Origin: Planctomycetaceae bacterium
Lineage (GTDB): Bacteria > Planctomycetota > Planctomycetia > Pirellulales > Thermoguttaceae
Direction of reading: 5' to 3'
DNA length: 7,110 bases
Assembly (NCBI GenBank): GCA_031274045.1
Contig: JAISQS010000124.1
Coordinates: 1-7,110, forward strand
The notes under the pieces were generated by a model. That model searched no databases. It worked only from the letters and a program-made list of their open reading frames with translations, and was not told where the DNA came from. This document shows, piece after piece, positions 1-5,951 of this stretch; position 1 is the first letter of the stretch; every line of letters starts with the position of its first letter. The position numbers were made by a program, and so were the translations under genes.

Positions 1-2
1 TC

Positions 3-92
3 TGATATTGTTGCCCCGTTGGGGCGAAGGTTATTTATAATCAATTATCGTAGGGCGTTGCCCTACGCTATGATATTTTGCCCTTTCAGGGC
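3..92. repeat. Three-hairpin intergenic repeat element, truncated by the left edge
   Basis: Three tight hairpins stand in a row. The first has stem gcccc/ggggc at 13-17 and 21-25 with a 3-nt loop. The second has a perfect 8-bp stem cgtagggc/gccctacg at 49-56 and 60-67 with loop gtt. The third has a 5-bp stem gccct/agggc at 80-84 and 88-92 with loop ttc. The sequence around hairpins 1 and 3 is related: tgatattgttgccc starts at 3 and tgatattttgccc at 71, giving a 68-bp period. The element therefore looks like a tandem array that probably continues to the left of the window. I take it for a dispersed palindromic intergenic repeat of the REP/MITE kind. Its function is not visible; it could also act as a terminator for an unseen gene to the left. 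Confidence 0.65.
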
Positions 93-194
93 GTTGATAC
101 ATTGCATTGACACAGTGCTTGATAAAAGACACGATGTAAAGGTCCCACAAAAAACGAAATAATCAGAAAATTTTTTAACATTATCCAAATTTAG

Positions 195-917
195 ATGGCT
201 GTACTTCAGTTATTGCGGATATCGGCGTTACCGACTCTTTTATCAAATGTGTTGGCGGCTTATTTTATTGGGTTAGGTGACAGGCAAGGTTTTTTACTTC
301 TCCCTTTATTTCTGATTTCATGTTCGGCAACCTATCTCGGCGGAATGGTTCTCAACGATTACTACGATGCCGAAATCGACTCTCACGAACGCCCCGAACG
401 ACCTATCCCATCAGGAAAAATATCAATCACGTTTGCGTTTGTTTTGGGTATGATTTTGTTGGTGTCGGGTTTTGTTGTCGGTTTATTTTGTCCGTTGATT
501 AGCAATGTTAGTACGTTTAATAAGCAGATGGCAATAAGTCTTGTTACTGCGTTATTCTGTTGTGTGGTTTCGTACAATGCTTTTTTGAAGCGGACGGCGA
601 TTATGGGTTCTGTTTCAATGGGGGCGTGTCGGATGTTTTGTTATTTGTTTATATTTTTTACGTTGGAGCCGAGTGTTTCGGTTTCTCATATAGTTTGGTC
701 GATATTTATTGGGGTTTATGTTGTTTGTGTTACGATAGTTTCTGGTTTTGAGGCGGATTCGCCGACGATAAAGCGTGTGGTTGGTTTTGCGTTATCGTTT
801 TTGATTTTGTTGGATGCGGTGGCGTGTTTGTTTTTTGTTGGTATAATGCCCGCCCTTTTGATTGTAGTGTTATATCCTGTTGCGGTGCAGTTGCGGCGGG
901 TTGTTTCGATGACGTAG
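195..917 (+). CDS. UbiA-family integral membrane prenyltransferase
   Basis: The 240-residue, very hydrophobic protein has about eight predicted membrane segments (roughly 10-28, 34-55, 80-103, 114-130, 137-156, 163-183, 196-216, 217-233). The first aspartate-rich motif of the UbiA family is intact, NDYYDAEID at 54-62 (N54, D55, D58, D62), followed by RPERPIPSG at 66-74. These residues bind Mg2+ and the prenyl diphosphate and lie on the cytoplasmic face. The second aspartate motif, expected near 182-192, reads SGFEADSP and is weak, which resembles the EboC-like/uncharacterised branch more than UbiA or MenA proper. The length is short for the superfamily (usually about 280-300), but the C-terminus ends after a final membrane segment as in that branch, so I see no clear truncation. 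The start is firm: an in-frame TAG at 192-194 directly precedes the ATG. There is no Shine-Dalgarno sequence. The acceptor (quinone, lipid or other) cannot be deduced, and no quinone genes are adjacent. Confidence 0.85.
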   Translation: MAVLQLLRISALPTLLSNVLAAYFIGLGDRQGFLLLPLFLISCSATYLGGMVLNDYYDAEIDSHERPERPIPSGKISITFAFVLGMILLVSGFVVGLFCPLISNVSTFNKQMAISLVTALFCCVVSYNAFLKRTAIMGSVSMGACRMFCYLFIFFTLEPSVSVSHIVWSIFIGVYVVCVTIVSGFEADSPTIKRVVGFALSFLILLDAVACLFFVGIMPALLIVVLYPVAVQLRRVVSMT

Positions 918-1362
918 CCGCGATTTTGAATCCCGAAATCTATACATCCACAACAGGTTTCGCACCCGTCAAAACTCCACCCGATGACTCGGTCTCTTTG
1001 GGATGCCGTCAATTGGGCAATCCGAATTTGACAAGCCAAATTTAATCTGTCATCGGGAAGTGCTATTATTTTGGTATAGCTCAATTCTCAAAACATAACA
1101 CCAAACTTTTTTTGACACGCAGATGACACAGAGATTATCAGGATTTGCGCAGATTTTTTTATAAATGCCCGTTTCTTCTTTATCTGCGAATACCTTTAAA
1201 ATCTGCGTTATCTGCGTGCTAAAAAAGGTTAAGGTAGATATTTTTTGTCATGGAAAAATAAGGTTATAAATAAGATTGATTAGAGCGGATATTTCGCTGA
1301 TATATTACAATTTTTTTGCTTCGTTTCTCAAAAAGAGGCAGTTACTAAATTTTTTTACGTGT
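918..1362. other. Intergenic gap of 445 bp; A/C-rich leader section and one inverted-repeat element
   Basis: No convincing gene is present. Positions about 920-1040 are A/C-rich on the + strand, in sharp contrast to the G/T-rich end of the preceding gene (A+C 41 of 60 by hand count at 931-990). Open frames here on either strand show no recognisable motif. The part 1103-1230 is an inverted repeat (separate entry). From 1231 to 1362 the sequence is AT-rich, and I see no strong promoter or ribosome-binding site before the next gene. A purine stretch aaaagagg near 1330-1337 is too far from the ATG at 1363 to serve it. Confidence 0.5.
1103..1230. repeat. Long imperfect inverted repeat with repeated 'cgcagat' core
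   Basis: The left arm (1103-1136) contains tttgacacgcagatgaca. The right arm (1200-1230) contains ttatctgcgtgctaaaaaa, which is its imperfect reverse complement; the pairing continues through the flanking T and A runs. A second, inner pair is gcgcagat at 1147 and atctgcga at 1182. The core gcagat/atctgc therefore occurs five times within 128 bp. I recognise this as a type of dispersed intergenic repeat that also occurs in other bacterial genomes. It may fold into a long stem in RNA from either strand and could end transcription of the prenyltransferase gene. No coding function is visible. Confidence 0.7.
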
Positions 1363-2637
1363 ATGTTGCAAGGCAAGACGGTATTTTTTCTTGGCAAGTT
1401 GACGGCATCAAATCGGGCGGAATCGTCGCGGTTGGTTCGTGAGCATGGCGGTCGTGTTGTTCGTGATTTATCGGCGGCGGTCAATATTGTTGTGGTTGGC
1501 GAGGGTGATGTTTTGTCCCGTAACTGGAATCATTGGAACGATCAGCTTGACGCGGCAACCAAAGAGGCGTTCGAATCAGGTTCGCTTGAAATCGTTTCGG
1601 AGGCGTTTTTTTGGGACAAATACGGTGATTCGCAAAAGACCGATTCGGCTGACTCGCCCAAATCACTATTCACTCCGTCAATGTTGTCCGAAATTATCAA
1701 CTTGCCCGTCTCAACTATCCGCCAACTCGAACGCCGCCAAATCATCATCCCCACACGAAACATTCATCGCCTAAATTACTACGATATTGAGACCGTGCTG
1801 ACATTGAGAATTATTCGCAATATTCTTGACGCGGGGGTTCCGTTGCCGCGTGCGATTTCAATGTTGCAACGTCTGAAGCGTGTGTCGGCGTACTCAAATT
1901 TTAGCAAAATTGCCGATGTCCGATTTAACGGCAAGGAACTATTTTTCGTTACAAAAAACGGAATAATAAATCAACACGGACAACTCCTCTTCAACTTCAT
2001 CACCGATTCAGACCAACAAAATACCAACACGATAAGCCAAATTGAAACAACAAGTGACCAGACGGCGGAGATTGAGGTTTTGCCGATGGCATCTCTTGAT
2101 GTGATATTCGGGTCGCATGAAGTCAATCGTCATGGAGAGCCGTCGCGGGTTGATATTGAACAACTTTACGATGCGGCTTGGCAAGCGGAACTTGACGGAG
2201 ATTTGGTCAAGGAAATAGAGTGTTATCGTACGATAATGTTTTTGAGCGGTTCAACTCCGCAATTGAATTTTCAGATTGCGGAGTTATTATATCGTTGTGG
2301 TGAGTTGGCTGCTGCGCGTGAGCGTTATTTTGTTGCTTTGGAGCAGGACGAGGAGTTTGTTGAAGCGCGTGCGAATCTTGGGTGTGTTTTGGCGGAGCTT
2401 GGCGAGGATTTGCTTGCGGTTGAGGCGTTTCGCGGGGCGTTGCGGTATCATCCTGAGTATGCGGAGGCGCATTTTCATTTGGGGATGTTGCTGGCTCGCA
2501 ACGGATTAAGCGGCGAGGCAAAAGAACATTTGCAACTATTCATCGACCTAATGCCCGACTCATCATGGGCAACAAAAGCAGAACAAACTATCGCAAATAT
2601 TTCAAATGTTCAGTCAACTCAATTTGAAAAAGAATAA
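1363..2637 (+). CDS. BRCT domain + MerR-type HTH + TPR protein, putative regulator or scaffold
   Basis: With the start used here the protein has 424 residues. Residues 1-87 form a BRCT domain: it opens MLQGKTVFFLGKL, has the conserved GG at 29-30 and VVVGEGD near 43-49, and ends with a Trp at 84. Residues about 103-175 are a MerR-type winged helix: LFTPSMLSEIINLP, STIRQLERRQII, then LNYYDIETVLTLRII. A stretch ending GQLLFNF at 206-212 separates it from an acidic linker. Residues about 263-410 are tetratricopeptide repeats, for example AEAHFHLGMLLARNG at 367-381. BRCT modules bind phosphopeptides or DNA, MerR HTHs bind DNA and TPRs bind proteins, so a DNA-associated adaptor or regulator is inferred; the actual role is unknown. 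A TTG at 1276 would add 29 residues. I prefer ATG 1363 because the BRCT domain begins exactly there and the extra residues are low-complexity. No Shine-Dalgarno sequence is seen. Codon choice changes abruptly between domains. Confidence 0.85.
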   Translation: MLQGKTVFFLGKLTASNRAESSRLVREHGGRVVRDLSAAVNIVVVGEGDVLSRNWNHWNDQLDAATKEAFESGSLEIVSEAFFWDKYGDSQKTDSADSPKSLFTPSMLSEIINLPVSTIRQLERRQIIIPTRNIHRLNYYDIETVLTLRIIRNILDAGVPLPRAISMLQRLKRVSAYSNFSKIADVRFNGKELFFVTKNGIINQHGQLLFNFITDSDQQNTNTISQIETTSDQTAEIEVLPMASLDVIFGSHEVNRHGEPSRVDIEQLYDAAWQAELDGDLVKEIECYRTIMFLSGSTPQLNFQIAELLYRCGELAAARERYFVALEQDEEFVEARANLGCVLAELGEDLLAVEAFRGALRYHPEYAEAHFHLGMLLARNGLSGEAKEHLQLFIDLMPDSSWATKAEQTIANISNVQSTQFEKE

Positions 2638-2638
2638 T

Positions 2639-2736
2639 ATCAACCACAGAGGACACGGAGAACACAGAGGAGATGGAGATATTTGTTAGAATCAATATAT
2701 TCTCCGTGTTCACGGTGTTCTTTGTGGTTGATTTTT
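2639..2736 (+). terminator. Inverted repeat just after the BRCT-MerR-TPR gene, probable terminator
   Basis: The left arm begins atcaaccacagaggacac at 2639, two bases after the stop codon. The right arm ends ttctttgtggttgat at 2732 and is followed by a short T run (2732-2736). The outer 10 bp pair perfectly, the rest with a few mismatches. The sequence belongs to a common kind of dispersed 'accacagaggacacgg' intergenic repeat. Its position and the T run suggest it ends transcription of the upstream gene. The T run is short, so efficiency is uncertain. Confidence 0.55.
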
Positions 2737-2810
2737 AAGTTGTGGACAAGTTTAATCCTTCGCGTAATTATTGCGTTTTTTTGTGTCGAGTTTTATTGTG
2801 TATTGTGTGT

Positions 2811-2885
2811 GGATTGCAGATAGCGGATTGTTGATTGCGGATTTTTATTCCAAATTTGCAATCTTAATTCAGCGATCAACGGATT
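2811..2885. repeat. Third intergenic repeat family, 'gattgcgg' type with inverted arms
   Basis: Related words gattgcag, gcggattg, ttgattgcgg occur in series on the left. The right side carries tgcaatc (2857-2863) and gcgatcaacgg, which are their reverse complements. Examples are gattgc 2833-2838 with gcaatc 2858-2863, and gttgattgc 2830-2838 with gcgatcaac 2872-2880 at one mismatch. Two foldings are therefore possible. It lies between 22 and 96 bases upstream of the mutase-like gene and will be part of its leader if transcription starts further left. I class it as a dispersed intergenic repeat; no function is evident. Confidence 0.55.
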
Positions 2886-2906
2886 ACAAAAATCTGTTTT
2901 TTTAAC

Positions 2907-4376
2907 ATGATTGATTTTGATAGAAATTTTTCGGAGGTTCCGATATATCGTAGTAATCATATACTTGGTCTTGTGGATCGGGATTTGAGTGTTGAGTGTT
3001 ATCGTTGTTGGGGGGTTGTGCTTGCTCGTATGGTACCGCCTGATTCGCGTTTTTTGGTTGTATCGGACATACGTCAATCGTCCGTTCCGTTCAAGTCTGC
3101 ATTGACGGAAGGTTTATTGGGCGGCGGCGTTTTTGTGATTGATGGTGGAATTTTGCCGACGGAGTTATCGGCTTATGCGATGGATACGTATGATGCGAGT
3201 GGTTTTGTTTGTGTTACGGGTGGTTGTCATTCTGCGGTTTGGAATGGGCTTCGTTGGTATTTGCGTGATTCTGGTATTCCGATGTCTGAGCAAGTTAATC
3301 TTTTGCGGGAAGCGGTGTTGAGTAGTCCGTTTGTTGATATTGCGGATGTGAATGTCAAAATGCCGCAGCGTCTCCGCAAGCATGATATTACGTTTCATTG
3401 GATTGCGTGGGCGCAAGATATTTGGCATGATGCTGAGCAGCAGCCGTTGCGTGTTTTGATTGATCCGATGCATGGTTCGTGGTCGTCGTTTGCGGTTCGT
3501 GCGTTGCGGGCAATTTTTCCGCAAGTTCAGATTGAGGCGATACGTGATTTGCCGACGGACAAATTTGGCGGAGTTATTCCAAACTCGCGTATTCGTGCGT
3601 CAATTTTGCCCACTTGCAAGGCAATCAAAAAACAACGGGCTTCGTTTGGTGTTGCGATTGATGCTGATTCGGGGACTTTTACTGTTATCGACAACGAAGG
3701 CGTGCCGTTGTCGGTGGAGGAGACGCAATGGCTTTTTATTCGGCATTTGCTTTGTGATGCGTTGGAGGGAGAGGATTTGTTGCATGATGGTTTTTGTTCA
3801 GAGGTGTTGATTGATTCGGCGGTGAGGTTGGGTGCGAATCCGATTCAGACTTGCGAGGATGATGACAAATTCATTGAGAACATGCAGCGTAGCAAAGCAC
3901 TATTTGGCATAGCGTCGGACGGGTCGATGTATTTTCGCGGGGTCAATGGTTGGCGAATAGTTTTATTTGCGGTTAGTTGGATTATTGACTATATGCTTTG
4001 TGCGAAGTTTACGCTTGCGGACTGGCGAAAGACGTTGCCAGCTTTCCATATTACGCCGGAGATTTACGTCAAAGCAGACGGAGTCAAGATGGACGACATT
4101 GTAGATGTTTTGTCAAAATCATGGTCAAGTAAACCAATAAAAACATTGGACGGATACAGATTTTCGGGTTCTGCGGCGAAAGTGCATTTACGATTTATTG
4201 AGGAGTATGATCAGGTTGTTTTTCGTTTTGAGGCAAAAAGCAAAGACGGTCTGAACAATATTGTCCGTCAATCTTGCGACACTTTGGCAAACTTCAACAA
4301 CCTCCCAAAACAAATCGCCGAACAATTCAAACTCATAACAACACCAATCACACTAAACACACAAGATATAACCTAA
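2907..4376 (+). CDS. Phosphohexomutase-fold protein (phosphoglucomutase/phosphomannomutase family) with degenerate active site
   Basis: At 489 residues the length is typical of a four-domain alpha-D-phosphohexomutase, and the fold can be followed throughout. Domain I has VVSDIRQSS (51-59), EGLLGGGVFVIDGGILPT (68-85) and W112-N113-G114. Domain II has VLIDPMHGSW (183-192). Domain III begins after the metal loop, and domain IV ends with the phosphate loop. The key residues, however, have changed. The catalytic serine loop, normally TASHNPxxYNG, reads TGGCHSAVWNG (104-114), with Gly where the phosphoserine belongs. The Mg2+ loop DGDxDR reads DADSGT (252-257). The sugar-recognition GGExSGH reads FGIASDGS (333-340). 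The phosphate-binding RxSGTEP reads RFSGSAA (418-424). An enzyme converting hexose 1- and 6-phosphates would need these residues, so I infer a pseudoenzyme, regulator, or protein with altered chemistry. The frame is intact over the whole length, which argues for selection. The start is the only in-frame ATG after a stop at 2865. Its partner and pathway are unknown. Confidence 0.8.
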   Translation: MIDFDRNFSEVPIYRSNHILGLVDRDLSVECYRCWGVVLARMVPPDSRFLVVSDIRQSSVPFKSALTEGLLGGGVFVIDGGILPTELSAYAMDTYDASGFVCVTGGCHSAVWNGLRWYLRDSGIPMSEQVNLLREAVLSSPFVDIADVNVKMPQRLRKHDITFHWIAWAQDIWHDAEQQPLRVLIDPMHGSWSSFAVRALRAIFPQVQIEAIRDLPTDKFGGVIPNSRIRASILPTCKAIKKQRASFGVAIDADSGTFTVIDNEGVPLSVEETQWLFIRHLLCDALEGEDLLHDGFCSEVLIDSAVRLGANPIQTCEDDDKFIENMQRSKALFGIASDGSMYFRGVNGWRIVLFAVSWIIDYMLCAKFTLADWRKTLPAFHITPEIYVKADGVKMDDIVDVLSKSWSSKPIKTLDGYRFSGSAAKVHLRFIEEYDQVVFRFEAKSKDGLNNIVRQSCDTLANFNNLPKQIAEQFKLITTPITLNTQDIT

Positions 4377-4377
4377 C

Positions 4378-4441
4378 ATCCGACCATTTGCGGAACGGTA
4401 ACGTAAGGTATCCGACCGTTCGCGGAACGATAACGTAAGGT
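4378..4441. repeat. Tandem pair of 32-bp units, each with a hairpin and the aacgtaaggt linker
   Basis: Unit 1 is 4378-4409 and unit 2 is 4410-4441. They agree at 29 of 32 positions and begin one base after the stop codon of the mutase-like gene. Unit 2 contains the hairpin cgttc-gcg-gaacg. In unit 1 the matching stretch reads catttgcggaacg, so its stem is weaker. Confidence 0.75.
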
Positions 4442-4538
4442 GGGCAACCGACTGCCAGGCGGTTGCGTCGGCGCAAGCCGACAACTGGATCGCCAAAACG
4501 CATCGGCAAAACCAAATCGCACAACGTCGGCGCAGCCG
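4432..4538. repeat. Repeat module copy 1 with GCAA-loop hairpin
   Basis: The copy starts aacgtaaggtgggcaaccg. Its first hairpin has stem gcaaccg/cggttgc (4444-4450 with 4460-4466). It continues directly into a perfect 6-bp stem gtcggc/gccgac closed by a GCAA tetraloop (4467-4482). It ends with the aaaacgcatcggcaaaacc module (4495-4538). Confidence 0.7.
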
Positions 4539-4570
4539 CCAATTGCCGCGAAGCGGCGACGGACTGGAAC

Positions 4571-4587
4571 GCGGGCGTCCCGCCCGC
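4571..4587. repeat. GC-rich hairpin gcgggcg-tcc-cgcccgc
   Basis: This is a perfect 7-bp stem with a 3-nt loop, preceded by a smaller gccgc-gaa-gcggc hairpin at 4545-4557. The wording ggaacgcgggcgtcccgcccgc is shared with intergenic repeats I recall from several bacterial phyla. It commonly produces spurious frames containing GGRDARVP-like peptides, as it does here on the minus strand. Confidence 0.6.
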
Positions 4588-4642
4588 CTCTGTGCGTAAT
4601 AGAACCGAGCAAGTTGGAACTGAACGCCAAGACGTGTCGGCA

Positions 4643-4797
4643 AATGTAAGGTGGGCAACCGACTGCTGGGCGGCAACGTAAGGTGGGCAACCGACTGCCA
4701 GGCGGTTGCGTCGCCAGTAAATCATTATCGCTCGCCGACAGCGGGAGCGGAAAACGCATCGGCAAAAACCAAATCGCACAACGTCGGCGCAGCCGAC
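4643..4797. repeat. Repeat module copies 2 and 3, ending in a 6-bp hairpin
   Basis: Two units with a 32-bp period stand at 4643 and 4675. The second (4675-4713) is identical to 4432-4470. A non-matching 37-bp spacer follows, then the second copy of the aaaacgcatcgg module (4751-4795). That copy ends in the perfect hairpin gtcggc-gca-gccgac (4783-4797). The spacer between modules differs from that of copy 1, so the modules have moved or recombined separately. Confidence 0.7.
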
Positions 4798-4900
4798 AGG
4801 TGACACGGTTTGGAAGATCAACACGTTTTCCGCCCCTTCGTGACGATGGCAAGTCTTGGGGATTTCTATTGCGGCTTTTATCAACGTGTGTTGTTACGGT

Positions 4901-5905
4901 TTAAAATTCTTTTGCGTCGATCCATGTCATGAGTTTTCGGAGTTGTCGTCCAACTTCTTCGATTTGGTGTTTTCTTTGTATTGCTCTTATTCTTTTGAAT
5001 CTTGGTGCGTTTACTTTATTTTCTGACAACCATTCTCTTGCGAATTCTCCGGTTTGAATTTCGTTTAGAATTTTTTTCATTTCGTTTTTTGTTTCGGGTG
5101 TGATGATTCTTTTTCCTCTTGTGTAGTCACCGAATTCGGCGGTATTTGAGATGCTGTACCGCATGTAGTTCATGCCGCCTTGATGCAGGAGGTCAACAAT
5201 CAATTTCAACTCGTGCATACATTCAAAATACGCCATCTCCGGTTGGTATCCCGCTTCAACTAAAACCTCAAACGCATTCTGCACCAATGCCGACACGCCT
5301 CCGCATAGAACGACTTGTTCGCCGAATAAATCTGTTTCAGTCTCTTCCGCAAAAGTTGTTTCGATTACGCCTGCGCGTGTGCCGCCGATTCCTTTGGCGT
5401 ACGCAAGTCCGGTTTTGCGTTCTTTGTCACCGGCACCTTCGCCAAGTGCAATCAAACACGGAACACCGCCGCCTTCAACATACACACTCCGCACAAGATG
5501 ACCGGGGCCCTTTGGCGCAACAAGAATTGCAGTGACACCTGTCGGCATGTTGAATTGACCGAAGTGGACGTTGAATCCGTGTGTTGTTACGATGATGTTT
5601 CCGGCGGAGAGATGCGGACGAATTTGATTGGCAAAAATATCCGCCTGCAACTCATCCGGCAACGTAAGCACGATCAAATCGCCTTGTTTAACCGCGTCTT
5701 CCACAGACAGCGGCTTAAAACCATCCTTAACCGCAAGATCATAATTAGCCGAACCTGCGCGTTGACCAACCACCACTGTCAAACCGCTATCACGCAAATT
5801 TTGTGCGTGAGCGTGACCTTGTGAACCGTAGCCTAAAACGGCTATTGTCTTACCTTTGAGAAGAGAAATATCTGCATCTTTCTCGTAATAAATTGTCGCT
5901 GACAT
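4901..5905 (-). CDS. ilvC: Ketol-acid reductoisomerase (NADP+), class I
   Basis: The enzyme converts 2-acetolactate to 2,3-dihydroxyisovalerate, and acetohydroxybutyrate to the isoleucine precursor, using NADPH and Mg2+ in the cytoplasm. At 334 residues it has the length of the short class I form. The N-terminal Rossmann domain shows GYGSQGHAHAQNL (25-37). The cofactor loop GQRAGSANYD (47-56) has R49 and S52, consistent with NADPH preference. HGFN (109-112) and PKGPGH (131-136) follow. The knotted C-terminal domain carries the metal and substrate ligands D192 and E196 in TDLFGEQ, E228 and E232 in FECMHE, and S253 in SISNTAEFG. All expected catalytic residues are present. The gene stands alone: neither ilvB/ilvN nor leuA is in view on either side. 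It is convergent to the mutase-like gene across the repeat nest. The start MSATIYYEKDAD is typical of the family; there is no Shine-Dalgarno sequence. Confidence 0.97.
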   Translation of the reverse strand: MSATIYYEKDADISLLKGKTIAVLGYGSQGHAHAQNLRDSGLTVVVGQRAGSANYDLAVKDGFKPLSVEDAVKQGDLIVLTLPDELQADIFANQIRPHLSAGNIIVTTHGFNVHFGQFNMPTGVTAILVAPKGPGHLVRSVYVEGGGVPCLIALGEGAGDKERKTGLAYAKGIGGTRAGVIETTFAEETETDLFGEQVVLCGGVSALVQNAFEVLVEAGYQPEMAYFECMHELKLIVDLLHQGGMNYMRYSISNTAEFGDYTRGKRIITPETKNEMKKILNEIQTGEFAREWLSENKVNAPRFKRIRAIQRKHQIEEVGRQLRKLMTWIDAKEF

Positions 5906-5922
5906 TGTCTAAAATTATCAAG

Positions 5923-5951
5923 TTAATTGTTCTGTTGAGAATTTTTGTCAA
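5923..5951 (-). promoter_or_regulatory. Possible ilvC promoter
   Basis: On the minus strand a perfect TTGACA (5951-5946) is followed after 17 bases by AATTAA (5928-5923), a poor -10 match at three of six positions. It would start a transcript a few bases before the ilvC ATG, giving a very short leader. The -35 box and spacing are good; the -10 is weak, so this is tentative. Confidence 0.3.

Larger units (their letters stand above)
4377..4800. repeat. GC-rich nest of direct repeats and hairpins between convergent genes
   Basis: This intergenic stretch is about 64% GC by hand count at 4441-4560, clearly richer than the genes around it. It is made of a few modules in several copies: a linker aacgtaaggt or variant (at 4400, 4432, 4643 and 4675), a 39-bp module (4432-4470 and 4675-4713, identical), and a 44/45-bp module (4495-4538 and 4751-4795, identical apart from one extra A). 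Hairpins are dense. Long open frames cross it on both strands, but they are made of the repeats and have no domain character. I see a mosaic of dispersed palindromic repeats, possibly also ending transcription of the two genes that face it. The remaining 4801-4900 holds nothing I can identify. Confidence 0.75.

Noticed and set aside
107..135. Promoter for the prenyltransferase at TTGACA 107-112
   Set aside because: No acceptable -10 box at 16-18 bases; the nearest AT-rich words are at wrong spacing.
824..1045. Plus-strand frame of 73 codons continuing beyond the prenyltransferase stop, as a possible frameshifted C-terminus
   Set aside because: The in-frame protein already ends after a final membrane segment, and the extension ILNPEIYTSTTGFAPVKTPP is polar with no resemblance to a UbiA tail.
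716..1084. Minus-strand frame of 122 codons after the prenyltransferase
   Set aside because: More than half of it is antisense to the prenyltransferase gene; the remainder has no motif and no ribosome-binding site.
1276..1362. TTG start at 1276 for the BRCT-MerR-TPR protein
   Set aside because: The added 29 residues are low-complexity and precede the BRCT domain, which starts exactly at the ATG at 1363; there is no ribosome-binding site for the TTG.
4378..4713. CRISPR array suggested by 32-bp units
   Set aside because: Units are adjacent without unique spacers of constant size, only two per cluster, and no cas gene is in view.
4348..4884. Minus-strand open frames of 178, 159 and 107 codons across the repeat nest
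   Set aside because: They consist of translated repeat units (VGCPPYV and LRRRCAIWF recur, GGRDARVP-type peptides) in all frames, overlap one another and the end of the mutase-like gene, and show no domain.
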